Shown here piece by piece: positions 24,267 through 32,678 of a stretch of DNA of 64,000 nt. The first letter of the stretch is position 1. Each line of letters opens with the position of its first letter. The DNA is from Nocardioides sp. HDW12B (lineage in GTDB: Bacteria; Actinomycetota; Actinomycetes; Propionibacteriales; Nocardioidaceae), in contig NZ_CP049867.1 of the NCBI RefSeq assembly GCF_011299595.1, forward strand, positions 2,542,001 to 2,606,000, in the 5' to 3' direction. A model generated the notes under the pieces. The model worked only from the letters and a program-made list of their open reading frames with translations, searched no databases and had not been told where the DNA came from. Made by a program: the position numbers and the translations under genes.

Positions 24267-25888
24267 GGCCGCACCGTCGGTGTGGGGAGGAGGGCGGGCA
24301 GGGCGTCGGCGCCGGTCGCGGTCGACAGCCGCCGCTCCCCCAGCGGCGCCCAGGCCTGGACCGCGCAGAACGGCGCGCACTGGTGCGACCCCTCACGCTC
24401 CCCCGACGCCGGTCCGGCGACCGTGGCGACGTGGACGCAGCACTGCGTGAGCCGCTCCTCGATCATCGTGTGCATGTCCATGAACGGCTTGACCGTCACC
24501 CGCAGCACCCGCTCGCCGAGCAGCCGCCGCATCCGCTCCTTCTGACCCGGCAGCCTCGAGGCGGCCAGCGTCGCGAGCGTGCCGACCCCGATGTCGCAGC
24601 TCGAGCAGATGTCGGTCCAGATGCTGCTCATCGACGGGTGTGAGAGCGAGGACTGCTCGCTCAGCAGGTCGAGCAGCGACTGGCGCAGCACCTTCTTCAT
24701 CGACGCCGGGATGGTGTCGTCGGCGATCCGGTTGGCCAGCAGCTCGGGCTCCAGGTCGAGCCAGTCCTTGAGCCGCTCGGGCCCGATCAGCGAGACCAGC
24801 GAGCGCCAGGTCCCCGAGTCGTCGCGCAGCAGGTAGCCCACCGAGCAGCAGTGCGGGTGCGAGCACGGCAGCGCCGTCAGGTCGCGCCACGTCACCTGCC
24901 CCGCGGTCTGCTCCTCGAGCCGCGCCAGCACCCCGGTGTGGGTGAGCCGCTCCATCGGGTCGATGCCCGACGAGCGGCCCGAGCCGAACACCGGCTGGAT
25001 CGTGACGCCACCGACGTACGGCGTGTCGAAGCCGCGCTTGAGCACCGCCCCGATCTCGTCGTCGTTGACGCCCAGCGCCGCGGTCATCGTCAGCGTCATG
25101 AAGACGCCGCGCGAGGCCAGCCGCTCGATGGCGCGGTCCTTGAAGCGGCGGATGTCCGCGCCGCGGTGGTGGATCGACGCCTCGGCCGACTCGCCGTCGT
25201 ACTGCAGGTAGACCTCGACCCGCTCCCGGTGCCGCGCCAGCAGGTCGACCAGCGCGTCGTCGCGCGAGATCGCCAGCCCGTTGGTGTTGACCAGCACCCG
25301 CACGACCGGCCGGGCCGCGACGGCGTCGAGCAGCTCGGCCAGCCAGGGGTACAGCGTCGGCTCGCCCCCGGACAGCATGAGCACGTCGAGCCGGCCGTTC
25401 TCCTTCGCCAGCCGGGCGTCGATCGAGGCCAGCACCTGCTCCAGCGGCGCCACGCCGGCCCGCGCGGGCGCCGACTCCGCGAAGCACGTCGGACACTTGA
25501 GGTTGCAGTGGTCGAGGACGTCCTCGAGCAGGATGCAGGTGTGCTGGGACTGCATCTCCGGCAGCCCGTGCTCGTAGGCCGCGGGCACGGGCAGGAAGTT
25601 GCCGGTCAGGTCGGGCTGGTGCACCTTGGTCGGCGCCGTCCACTCCTCGAGGTAGGACAGGATCTCGGCGGACTCGTCGTACAGCGTCCGCACGAGCCCG
25701 TGGTCGGGGCAGCCGCGCTCCAGGAAGACCCGCTCCCCGCGGACGGCCAGCCAGCCCGACAGACGCCGTACGTCGGCCAGCGGCCGGTGCGGCTGCTCCT
25801 CGTGGCAGTGCGGGCAGAAGGCGTTGACGTACCGGTGCACCCGCCAGTCACGGGTCGGCATGCCGGGGCCGCGCGGCGTCGTGGTCAT
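24263..25888 (-). CDS. radical SAM enzyme resembling tetraether synthase (Tes/MJ0619 type)
   Basis: A 541-residue radical SAM protein. The cluster motif is CNLKCPTC (C127, C131, C134), followed by MLSGGEPTLYPWL. An N-terminal metal knuckle precedes it: C25-P-H-C28 and C60-P-D-H63-G. The C terminus has nine further cysteines: CSHPHCC near 343-350, CSSC near 427-430, CC near 481-482 and CAPFC near 503-507, enough for two auxiliary 4Fe-4S clusters. This layout matches archaeal Tes, which joins lipid tails by carbon-carbon bonds; the substrate here is unknown. The ATG at 25888 overlaps the Lgt-like stop. Family-level call is firm, lipid coupling is inference. Confidence 0.75.
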   Translation of the reverse strand: MTTTPRGPGMPTRDWRVHRYVNAFCPHCHEEQPHRPLADVRRLSGWLAVRGERVFLERGCPDHGLVRTLYDESAEILSYLEEWTAPTKVHQPDLTGNFLPVPAAYEHGLPEMQSQHTCILLEDVLDHCNLKCPTCFAESAPARAGVAPLEQVLASIDARLAKENGRLDVLMLSGGEPTLYPWLAELLDAVAARPVVRVLVNTNGLAISRDDALVDLLARHRERVEVYLQYDGESAEASIHHRGADIRRFKDRAIERLASRGVFMTLTMTAALGVNDDEIGAVLKRGFDTPYVGGVTIQPVFGSGRSSGIDPMERLTHTGVLARLEEQTAGQVTWRDLTALPCSHPHCCSVGYLLRDDSGTWRSLVSLIGPERLKDWLDLEPELLANRIADDTIPASMKKVLRQSLLDLLSEQSSLSHPSMSSIWTDICSSCDIGVGTLATLAASRLPGQKERMRRLLGERVLRVTVKPFMDMHTMIEERLTQCCVHVATVAGPASGEREGSHQCAPFCAVQAWAPLGERRLSTATGADALPALLPTPTVRP

Positions 25889-26700
25889 GCGGGGACCTGC
25901 TCTCGGGTCGGCGCGGCGGAGCGCCGCAGGATCGGGTCGTAGCGGCCGCGCCGGAAGCCGACGACGAGGCGTCCGAGCAGCAGCGGCAGGGTGAGGGCCA
26001 GGAAGAGCTGGGGCCGGGTCAGCCCCTCCCAGGCGACCTCGTTGCCGCGGATGAACTCGACGAGGAAGCGCACGACGGCGTAGGCGGCGACGTACAGCAC
26101 GAAGGTCTCCCCCGGTGCGGTCAGCCGGTGACGCATCCAGAACCAGATCGCGGCGAAGGCGAGCAGGTGGAAGGCGATCTCGTAGAGGTGCGACAGGTGC
26201 AGCGGTACGCCGGCCGGCGACCCGGTCCGCGCCGCGGTGGCGTCGTCGAGGGTGACGCAGAGGACGTCGCAGCCGGCCGTGCCGGGTCGCTCGGTCAGCA
26301 GGCAGCCGATCCGGCCGATGCCCATGCCGAGCGCCACCGCCGGGGCGAACAGGTCGCCGGTGCGGGCGCGGTAGCCGCACAGCCGCTTGGCCACGTGCAC
26401 GCCCAGCCACGCGCCGACCAGGCCGGACAGGATGCTGCGGTTGCCGAGCAGCCACTGCTCGGCGAAGGAGGCGTTCTCCCGCAGGTCGACGTGCTGGAGC
26501 CAGGTGCCCAGCCGCATGAGGATCGCGCCCCCGAGCAGCGCACCGGTGACGACGTACAGCAGGCGCTCGTCGCGCTGGCCCCGGCGGCGGGCTTCCGCGA
26601 GGAACACCACCGTGGCGGCGACGACGCCGAGACCCACGAAGACGCTGTGCGTCGACAGTGGAAGGTCGGTGCCGAGCAGGTCGCCGAGGGTGGGGTACAT
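25885..26700 (-). CDS. Lgt-like polytopic membrane protein (prolipoprotein diacylglyceryl transferase family)
   Basis: A 271-residue protein with about seven hydrophobic segments and the overall layout of Lgt. The Lgt signature (GRxGNFxNxE) appears as GRIGCLLTE near residues 127-135: arginine and glutamate are kept but the asparagine essential in E. coli Lgt is cysteine. The C-terminal VRFLVEFIRGNE keeps the RxxxE pattern. A changed reaction is therefore likely, perhaps transfer of or to a glycerolipid. It overlaps the radical SAM gene (ATGA) and the upstream small membrane gene (TGATG). I would not call it the housekeeping lgt. Confidence 0.7.
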   Translation of the reverse strand: MYPTLGDLLGTDLPLSTHSVFVGLGVVAATVVFLAEARRRGQRDERLLYVVTGALLGGAILMRLGTWLQHVDLRENASFAEQWLLGNRSILSGLVGAWLGVHVAKRLCGYRARTGDLFAPAVALGMGIGRIGCLLTERPGTAGCDVLCVTLDDATAARTGSPAGVPLHLSHLYEIAFHLLAFAAIWFWMRHRLTAPGETFVLYVAAYAVVRFLVEFIRGNEVAWEGLTRPQLFLALTLPLLLGRLVVGFRRGRYDPILRRSAAPTREQVPA

Positions 26701-27251
26701 CAGTGGGCGCCGCTCAGGGCGGCGATGAAGAGGCCCCAGACGCCCAGGCAGGAGGCCGAGCCGACGATCATGCCGATCGACATGCCCATGAGCAGACCGG
26801 CGCCGGCCTTGCGGAGCTTGCGCGAGAGCAGCATGCCGATGCCCACCACGATGGGCAGGCCGAAGCCGAGGGCGATGCCGAACCCTCCGAGGGCGTCGGA
26901 GCCCGACGTGCTCGCCACACCGGAGCTCAACCAGATGCCCAGCCACGGCATGACCAGGAAGCCGAGCGCGAGGCCCAGCAGGAGACCGCCGACGACGGCG
27001 AGCGGGTGGCGCCGCTTGCCCGGCGGGGGCTGCCACGGCTGGCCCGGGGGCGGAGCGCCCGGATAGCCGGGGCCCGGGGGCGGAGCGCCCGGGTAGCCCT
27101 GCCCCGGCGGCTGCTGGCCCCACCCGGGGGGCTGCTGGCCCCACCCGGGGGGTGGCTGGCCGCGGTCGGGCGGCGGGACACCGCCCTCCGGGGGCGACGG
27201 GCGTCCGTCGTCAGGAGGCGGTACGCCGTCGTCGGGCGGTCGACTCGTCAT
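26700..27251 (-). CDS. proline-rich membrane protein
   Basis: A 183-residue protein. The first ~80 residues are a cytoplasmic-type Pro/Gly/Gln-rich tail with repeats (GWGQQPP, GYPGAPPPG). Hydrophobic helices follow (HPLAVVGGLLLGLALGFLVM, FGIALGFGLPIVVGIGMLL) and a C-terminal segment GMSIGMIVGSASCLGVWGLF. That last segment closely resembles the end of the 102-residue neighbour (GLAIGMIVGSATCLGLLGL), so the two are paralogues. Function unknown. It overlaps the Lgt-like gene start by one base, pointing to a shared job in the membrane. Confidence 0.65.
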   Translation of the reverse strand: MTSRPPDDGVPPPDDGRPSPPEGGVPPPDRGQPPPGWGQQPPGWGQQPPGQGYPGAPPPGPGYPGAPPPGQPWQPPPGKRRHPLAVVGGLLLGLALGFLVMPWLGIWLSSGVASTSGSDALGGFGIALGFGLPIVVGIGMLLSRKLRKAGAGLLMGMSIGMIVGSASCLGVWGLFIAALSGAH

Positions 27252-27349
27252 GGCTCGCAGTCTCACCCGCGGCGGCAGCGAGTCGTGTGAGGCGCGACGA
27301 GGGGACTGCTCGCGGGTGGCTCGCGGGCGCTCGGGGCTGCTCGCGCCGA

Positions 27350-27658
27350 TCAGCCGGCGTAGCTGCCCTCGACGAGGCCGAGCAGGCCCAGGCAGGTCGC
27401 CGACCCCACGATCATGCCGATCGCCAGCCCCAGCACGACGCCGGCACCGACCGAGCGGAAGCGCGGCGGCACGAGCAGCAGCACCCCGAGCACCAGCGGC
27501 ACCAGCAGGACGTGGATCAGGTTCCAGGAGCCGTCGCCCGCCTTCACGGTGCTGTCCAGCAGCAGGAACACCACCCACGGGAGCCCGAAGAACCCGGTGA
27601 ACAGCCCGATCAGGACCCCGAGGCCGGTGAGCCGGCGAGGGCGCTCCTCGGTGCTCAG
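27350..27658 (-). CDS. small four-helix membrane protein, paralogue of its neighbour
   Basis: About 102 residues and strongly hydrophobic. Helices lie around LTGLGVLIGLFTGFFGLP, LIHVLLVPLVLGVLLLVP and GVVLGLAIGMIVGSATCLGL. The last motif is shared with the 183-residue protein downstream. No ATG or GTG lies before the first helix; the frame can only start there with CTG at 27658, overlapping the preceding TGA as CTGA. The alternative GTGs at 27577 or 27574 would delete the first helix. I favour the CTG because of the overlap, with low certainty. Confidence 0.5.
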   Translation of the reverse strand: MSTEERPRRLTGLGVLIGLFTGFFGLPWVVFLLLDSTVKAGDGSWNLIHVLLVPLVLGVLLLVPPRFRSVGAGVVLGLAIGMIVGSATCLGLLGLVEGSYAG

Positions 27659-27981
27659 AACGGCCCCATCCCGAAGACCAGGACGGTCATGACGAGTCCG
27701 ACGAGCCCGCCGGTCAGCAGCCCGGTGGCCAGGCCCCGCAGCAGGCCCCGCCCGCCCTCGCGGACCGAGCGGACCAGCAGGAGCCCGAGACCGAGCAGGA
27801 ACGGCAGGGCCGGGGACACCAGGCTGGCGGAGTCCTGGTCGGACTGCGCCAGCGCCGGGAACAGCGAGAACAGCACGAAGCCGACGAACAGACCCACGAG
27901 GGTGCCCAGCGTGACGAGCACCGGCTTCTGGCGCGACGGCGGGCTGGAGGACGGCCCGCTCGGAGAGCTAGAGGACGGCAT
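27655..27981 (-). CDS. small membrane protein
   Basis: A 108-residue protein with a serine/proline-rich N terminus and hydrophobic segments around VTLGTLVGLFVGFVLFSL, LPFLLGLGLLLV and LTGGLVGLVMTVLVFG. The GRGLLRGLATGLLTGG stretch parallels the C-terminal helices of the next two genes, suggesting a third member of the same small family. It starts inside the end of cdsA (14-base overlap), tying it to phospholipid synthesis genes at least in transcription. Confidence 0.6.
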   Translation of the reverse strand: MPSSSSPSGPSSSPPSRQKPVLVTLGTLVGLFVGFVLFSLFPALAQSDQDSASLVSPALPFLLGLGLLLVRSVREGGRGLLRGLATGLLTGGLVGLVMTVLVFGMGPF

Positions 27982-28843
27982 AGTGCAGCAGCAGCCAGAT
28001 GGGCGCGACGGTCGCGAGCAGCGAGTCGAGGCGGTCCATGAGGCCGCCGTGGCCGGGGATGACCTGCGACATGTCCTTGATGCCGAGGTCGCGCTTGATC
28101 ACCGACTCGACGAGGTCGCCCAGCGTGGCCATCACGACCGCGATGAGGCCCAGTGCGACACCGACCCACCAGTCGCCCTCGAGCAGGTAGTCGACGAGCA
28201 GCCAGCCCGCCACCACGCACGCGAGGGCGGAGCCGGCGAAGCCCTCCCACGACTTCTTCGGGGAGATGACCGGGGCCATCGGGTGCTTGCCGAACAGCAC
28301 CCCGGCGACGTACCCGCCGATGTCGGAGGCGGCGGTGACGGCGATGAAGGTGATGATCGCCTTCACGCCGTCGTCCTCGGCCAGCAGCAGCGCCACGAAC
28401 GAGCCGAGGAACGGCACGTAGAAGATCGTGAAGACCGACGCGGTGGCGTCGCGGACGAAGCCGTCGATGCCGCGGCGCAGCAGCCACAGCATGGTGACCA
28501 GGCCCGTGACGGCGGTCGCGGTCACCAGCGGCTCGGTGCCCTCGAAGTACGCCGAGACCACCATGACCGTGCCGCCGAGCATCAACGGCTCCTGCGGCAG
28601 GTTGATGCCCTTGGCGCGGAACCCGCGGTCGAGCTCCCAGATGGCGACCAGGACGGCGGCGACCACCACGATCATGAACAGCCACTTGAGGAAGACCAGG
28701 GACACGATGATCATCGTGGCGAGGCCGACGCCGGAGGCGATGGCGAGCGGGAGGTTCCGACCGGCGCGGCTCTGCTTCGTCGCGGTCGACGGCGGGGGCC
28801 CCGACGGCTCGGGAGTGGCGGCCGGGGTGGAGGGGTCAGTCAT
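27968..28843 (-). CDS. cdsA: phosphatidate cytidylyltransferase
   Basis: Makes CDP-diacylglycerol from phosphatidic acid and CTP at the membrane, the branch point for phosphatidylglycerol, cardiolipin and phosphatidylinositol. The 291-residue polytopic protein carries the C-terminal family signature KRDLGIKDMSQVIPGHGGLM followed by DRLDSLL. The cytoplasmic N terminus is Pro/Ser/Thr-rich, followed by about eight helices. Position after frr in a pyrH-frr-cdsA run is the usual actinobacterial order. Confidence 0.96.
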   Translation of the reverse strand: MTDPSTPAATPEPSGPPPSTATKQSRAGRNLPLAIASGVGLATMIIVSLVFLKWLFMIVVVAAVLVAIWELDRGFRAKGINLPQEPLMLGGTVMVVSAYFEGTEPLVTATAVTGLVTMLWLLRRGIDGFVRDATASVFTIFYVPFLGSFVALLLAEDDGVKAIITFIAVTAASDIGGYVAGVLFGKHPMAPVISPKKSWEGFAGSALACVVAGWLLVDYLLEGDWWVGVALGLIAVVMATLGDLVESVIKRDLGIKDMSQVIPGHGGLMDRLDSLLATVAPIWLLLHYAVL

Positions 28844-28851
28844 GCGCGGCC

Positions 28852-29409
28852 TCAGACTTCGAGGAGCTCGGCTTCCTTGTGCTTGAGCATGTCGTCGATC
28901 GCGTCCGTGTGCTTCTTGGTCAGCCCGTCGAGCCGCTTCTCCGCACCGGTGACGTCGTCCTTGCCGACCTCGCCGTCCTTCTCGAGCTTGTCGAGGGCCT
29001 GCTTGGCGGTCCGGCGGATGTTGCGCACCGAGACGCGCCCCTCCTCGGCCTTGCCCTTGGCGAGCTTGATGTAGTCGCGGCGACGCTCCTCGGTCAGCTC
29101 GGGGAAGGTCACGCGGATGGTCTTGCCGTCGTCGGTCGGGTTCACGCCGAGGTCGGAGTCGCGGATGGAGCGCTCGATCGCCCCCATGGCGCCGGCGTCG
29201 TACGGGCTGATGATCACCACGCGCGCCTCGGGCACGGTGAAGGACGCGAGCTGCTGCAGCGGGGTCGGGCTGCCGTAGTAGTCCGCGGTGAGCTTGTGGA
29301 ACATCGCCGGGTGCGCACGGCCGGTCCGGATCGACGCGAAGTCCTCACGCGTCACCTCGACGGCCTTCGACATCTTGCTCTCGGCCTCTTTGAGGGTGTC
29401 GTTGATCAA
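28852..29409 (-). CDS. frr: ribosome recycling factor
   Basis: Splits post-termination ribosomes together with EF-G. The 185-residue protein has the three-helix bundle pattern: N-terminal INDTLKEAESKMSKAVE, TGRAHPAMFHKL, the domain II segment TPLQQLASFTVPEARV, and C-terminal RDYIKLAKGKAEEGRVSVRNIRR. The start is TTG at 29409, preceded by AAGGAGCAGTC, giving the exact family N terminus. It lies 8 bases before cdsA and 78 bases after pyrH. Confidence 0.97.
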   Translation of the reverse strand: MINDTLKEAESKMSKAVEVTREDFASIRTGRAHPAMFHKLTADYYGSPTPLQQLASFTVPEARVVIISPYDAGAMGAIERSIRDSDLGVNPTDDGKTIRVTFPELTEERRRDYIKLAKGKAEEGRVSVRNIRRTAKQALDKLEKDGEVGKDDVTGAEKRLDGLTKKHTDAIDDMLKHKEAELLEV

Positions 29410-29487
29410 GACTGCTCCTTCGTCGTCGGGCGGCCACCGGCGAGCGGCACCCGTAGGGGGATCATGGTCGGCCCGAGGGGGCCGTGG

Positions 29488-30204
29488 TCACACATCCCGC
29501 GAGATCGTCGTACCGATCTTCTCACCTGCGACGACCCGGGCGATGTTGCCGTGCTCGGAGAGGTTGAAGACCACCATGGTCACGTCGTTGTCGCGGCAGA
29601 GGCTGATCGAGGTCGCGTCGGCGACCTTGAGGCCCCGCGTGAGGAACTCGTCGTAGGTCAGGTGGTCGAACTTGACCGCGCCGGGCTCGCGGTTCGGATC
29701 GGCGTCGTAGACGCCGTCCACGCCCTGCTTGCCCATGAGGATGACCTCGGCGCCGACCTCGAGCGCGCGCTGCGCGGCGACGGTGTCGGTGGAGAAGTAG
29801 GGCATGCCGGCGCCGGCACCGAAGATGACCACGCGGCCCTTCTCGAGGTGGCGGATGGCGCGGCGCGGGATGTAGGGCTCGGCGACCTGGCCCATCGAGA
29901 TGGCGGTCTGCACGCGGGTGGGGACGCCCTGCTTCTCGAGGAAGTCCTGGAGGGCGAGGCAGTTCATCACCGTGCCGAGCATGCCCATGTAGTCGGCGCG
30001 GGCCCGCTCCATGCCGCGCTGCTGCAGCTCGGCGCCGCGGAAGAAGTTGCCGCCGCCGACCACGATCGCGACCTGGACGCCGCTGCGGACGACCTCGGCG
30101 ATCTCGGCGGCGATCTTGTTGACGACGTCGGGGTCGACGCCGATGCGTCCGCCGCCGAACACCTCGCCCGACAGCTTCAGCAGCACTCGCTGGTATCCGC
30201 TCAT
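29488..30204 (-). CDS. pyrH: uridylate kinase
   Basis: Phosphorylates UMP to UDP; hexameric bacterial UMP kinase regulated by GTP and UTP. The 238-residue protein shows [13 protein letters not shown] at the phosphate-binding start, [11 protein letters not shown], and the C-terminal [13 protein letters not shown]. The ATG at 30204 has GAAGGAG just upstream and starts the usual [13 protein letters not shown]; the extra 12 codons in the open frame are discarded. Sits between tsf and frr. Confidence 0.97.
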   Translation of the reverse strand: MSGYQRVLLKLSGEVFGGGRIGVDPDVVNKIAAEIAEVVRSGVQVAIVVGGGNFFRGAELQQRGMERARADYMGMLGTVMNCLALQDFLEKQGVPTRVQTAISMGQVAEPYIPRRAIRHLEKGRVVIFGAGAGMPYFSTDTVAAQRALEVGAEVILMGKQGVDGVYDADPNREPGAVKFDHLTYDEFLTRGLKVADATSISLCRDNDVTMVVFNLSEHGNIARVVAGEKIGTTISRDV

Positions 30205-30298
30205 CTGCTTCTCCTTCGGTGCGCTCGCCTCTGGGCGCACCCTAGTCGACCCGGACGACTGGGGGTGGTGCAGGGATGGTGCCCGCAGGACGGTGCAC

Positions 30299-30336
30299 GC
30301 GTGGCCGGGTCCCGCGGCTGCGGGACCCGGCCACGC
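30299..30336 (-). terminator. terminator downstream of tsf
   Basis: A perfect 17-bp inverted repeat (30299-30315 and 30320-30336) with the four-base loop GGCT directly follows the tsf stop. It separates rpsB-tsf from pyrH-frr-cdsA. Confidence 0.8.
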
Positions 30337-30343
30337 GGGGGGA

Positions 30344-31156
30344 TCAGGCCCCGACCTCGAAGCGGGCGAACCGCGTCACGGTGACGCCGGCGGCGTCGAG
30401 GACGGCCTTGACCGACTTCTTGTTCTCGGAGACCGACGGCTGGTCGAGGAGGGCGACCTCCTTGAAGAAGCCGTTGAGGCGACCCTCGACGATCTTGGTG
30501 AGCGCGCCCTCGGGCTTGCCCTCCTCGCGCGCGGTGGCCTCGGCGATCTCGCGCTCCTTGGCGACGACGTCCGCGGGGACCTCGTCCCGGGAGACGTACG
30601 TCGGGCGCATGGCCGCGATCTGCATGGCGGCGCCGCGGGCGACGGCCTCGTCGCCACCGGAGTACTCCACCAGCACGCCGACGGCGGGCGGCAGGTCGGC
30701 GGCGCGACGGTGCAGGTAGGTCACGACCGGGCCGTCGAACACGGCGACGCGGCCGAGCTCGATCTTCTCGCCGATCTTGACCGCGAGGGCCTCGACGACC
30801 TCGCCGACGGTGCCGTCGCCCATCGGGACGGCCTTGAGGGCCTCGGCGTCGGCCGGCTTCGCCTCGGCGGCGACGTCGGCGATCTGCTGGGCGGTCGCGA
30901 CGAAGTCGGGGTTCTTGGCCACGAAGTCGGTCTCGCTGTTCAGCTCGACCAGGGCGGTGCCGGAGGAGGCGACGAGGCCGGAGCTGGCGGAGCGCTCGGC
31001 GGCGCGCTTGGCGGCCTTGCCGGCGCCCTTGACGCGCAGGATCTCGGTGGCCTTCTCGAAGTCGCCGTCGGCCTCGGTGAGGGCCTTCTTGGCGTCCATC
31101 ATGCCGGCGCCGGTCTGGTCACGGAGCCGCTTGACGTCTGCAGCGGTGATGCTCAT
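30344..31156 (-). CDS. tsf: elongation factor Ts
   Basis: Guanine-nucleotide exchange factor for EF-Tu. The 270-residue protein starts with the N-terminal domain [19 protein letters not shown] and [15 protein letters not shown]. The core contains [19 protein letters not shown] and [17 protein letters not shown]. Length and motifs are standard for actinobacteria. It follows rpsB after about 135 bases holding a hairpin, so rpsB-tsf is one operon with possible attenuation. Confidence 0.97.
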   Translation of the reverse strand: MSITAADVKRLRDQTGAGMMDAKKALTEADGDFEKATEILRVKGAGKAAKRAAERSASSGLVASSGTALVELNSETDFVAKNPDFVATAQQIADVAAEAKPADAEALKAVPMGDGTVGEVVEALAVKIGEKIELGRVAVFDGPVVTYLHRRAADLPPAVGVLVEYSGGDEAVARGAAMQIAAMRPTYVSRDEVPADVVAKEREIAEATAREEGKPEGALTKIVEGRLNGFFKEVALLDQPSVSENKKSVKAVLDAAGVTVTRFARFEVGA

Positions 31157-31242
31157 GAGAGATGTCTTCCTTCGTCTGGGGGCGTCTGGGGGCGCCCGGG
31201 GCGTCGTGGGTGCCCGGAGGAGGTGGGTGCAGGACGGACCGA

Positions 31243-31280
31243 CCGCCGCCCCGACCCCGGCGAGGGGGTCGGAGCGGCGG
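31243..31280 (-). terminator. hairpin between rpsB and tsf
   Basis: An inverted repeat pairs 31243-31258 with 31265-31280 (15 of 16 bases) around a six-base loop. It lies between rpsB and tsf and may act as a partial terminator setting different levels of S2 and EF-Ts. Confidence 0.6.
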
Positions 31281-31291
31281 TGCGGGTCGCG

Positions 31292-32305
31292 TCAGGCCTG
31301 CGAGGTCTCGGTCGCCTCGGAGGACTCGGCAGCGCCGTCGGTGGTCTCCTCGGCCTGCGGGGTCTCGGAGGTCTCCGGGGTCTGGGCCGGGGTCTCGGCG
31401 GTCTCCGAGCTCTCGGCGGCCTCGGGGGTCGCGCTGCCCTCGGAGGAGGCGCCGGTGGCCTCGGCGGCCGGGGTCGACTCGGTCGCGGTGTCGCCGCCGG
31501 TGGCAGCGACGGCGGCCTCGTCGGCCTGCCCGCCCAGGAGCTCGCGCTCCCACTCGGGCAGCGGCTCCTCGCCACCGAGCTCGGCGCCGGTGGCCGCCTG
31601 CTCGCCCTTGACGCCGGCGCGGGCCATGAGGCCCTCGGCGACGGCGTCGGCGACCACGCGGGTCAGCAGCCCGACGGCGCGGATCGCGTCGTCGTTGCCC
31701 GGGATCGGGAAGTCGACCTCGTCGGGGTCGCAGTTGGTGTCGAGGATGCCGATGATCGGGATGCGGAGCTTGCGCGCCTCCTCGACGGCCAGGTGCTCCT
31801 TCTTGGTGTCGACGATCCAGACCGCGGACGGGGTCCGGGTCATGTCGCGGATGCCGCCCAGGGTGCGGTCGAGCTTGTCACGCTCGCGCTTCATCCCGAG
31901 GAGCTCCTTCTTCGTGCGGCCGGAGCCGGCCACGTCGTCGAAGTCGATCTCGTCGAGCTCCTTGAGGCGGTTGATCCGCTGGTGCACGGTCTGGAAGTTG
32001 GTGAGCATGCCGCCCAGCCAGCGCTGGTTGACGTAGGGCATCCCGACGCGCGTCGACTGCTCGGCGATCGCCTCCTGGGCCTGCTTCTTCGTGCCCACGA
32101 ACATCACGGTGCCGCCCTTGGCGGTGGTGTCCTTGATGAACGCGTAGGCGCGGTCGATGTAGGCCAGCGACTGCTGCAGGTCGATGATGTAGATGCCGTT
32201 GCGCTCGGTCATGATGAAGCGCTTCATCTTGGGGTTCCAGCGACGGGTCTGGTGCCCGAAGTGGACGCCGCTCTCGAGGAGCTGACGCATGGTGACGACG
32301 GCCAT
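31292..32305 (-). CDS. rpsB: 30S ribosomal protein S2 with acidic C-terminal tail
   Basis: S2 core in the first ~260 residues: [50 protein letters not shown] and the PDAIRA-like [19 protein letters not shown] tail of about 75 residues follows, made almost only of Glu, Thr, Ala, Ser and Pro (TETSQA at the end). Actinobacterial S2 proteins often have extensions, but this one is long and highly acidic. The ATG at 32305 is standard; the upstream gap carries its promoter. Confidence 0.97.
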   Translation of the reverse strand: MAVVTMRQLLESGVHFGHQTRRWNPKMKRFIMTERNGIYIIDLQQSLAYIDRAYAFIKDTTAKGGTVMFVGTKKQAQEAIAEQSTRVGMPYVNQRWLGGMLTNFQTVHQRINRLKELDEIDFDDVAGSGRTKKELLGMKRERDKLDRTLGGIRDMTRTPSAVWIVDTKKEHLAVEEARKLRIPIIGILDTNCDPDEVDFPIPGNDDAIRAVGLLTRVVADAVAEGLMARAGVKGEQAATGAELGGEEPLPEWERELLGGQADEAAVAATGGDTATESTPAAEATGASSEGSATPEAAESSETAETPAQTPETSETPQAEETTDGAAESSEATETSQA

Positions 32306-32678
32306 GGCCTTCGACTCACTTTCGTGTGCGCACCGCGGCGCGCGGCCCGGATCTCCGGGGCCGCAGGCGGTGGTGCTGTTCTCGGTTGTCGCGGGCCGCG
32401 GGTTGCGGCACGCCCTGAGGCTCGGCGAGGACCCTCACCGACGAGACGTTCCTCGTGGGACCGAGAGGGTGCCTGCCCGCGGGCTCCGCTCCCCTGGCGG
32501 GTGACGGAGCGCTGTGCGGTTGGACGAACCTGCGATAGTCGACCCGGTTCGTGCAGGCACGGCGCGGGTCGCCACCGGTGAGTGTACGGGAGGACCGGGG
32601 GTGCTCGCGAACCGCCGGGTTGTCCACAGATCCGGGCTCGCGGCCCCGGCCGTCCGCCTATCCGGGTCAGCCTGGGCC
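32306..32678. promoter_or_regulatory. divergent regulatory region between rpsB and the M23 gene
   Basis: No gene is seen in these 373 bases. On the minus strand TACACT (32586-32581) is a reasonable -10 box for rpsB, giving a leader of roughly 270 bases; no strong -35 is visible. A 7-bp dyad ACGAACC (32524-32530) and GGTTCGT (32546-32552) lies inside that leader and could fold in the RNA or bind a regulator. Confidence 0.35.
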
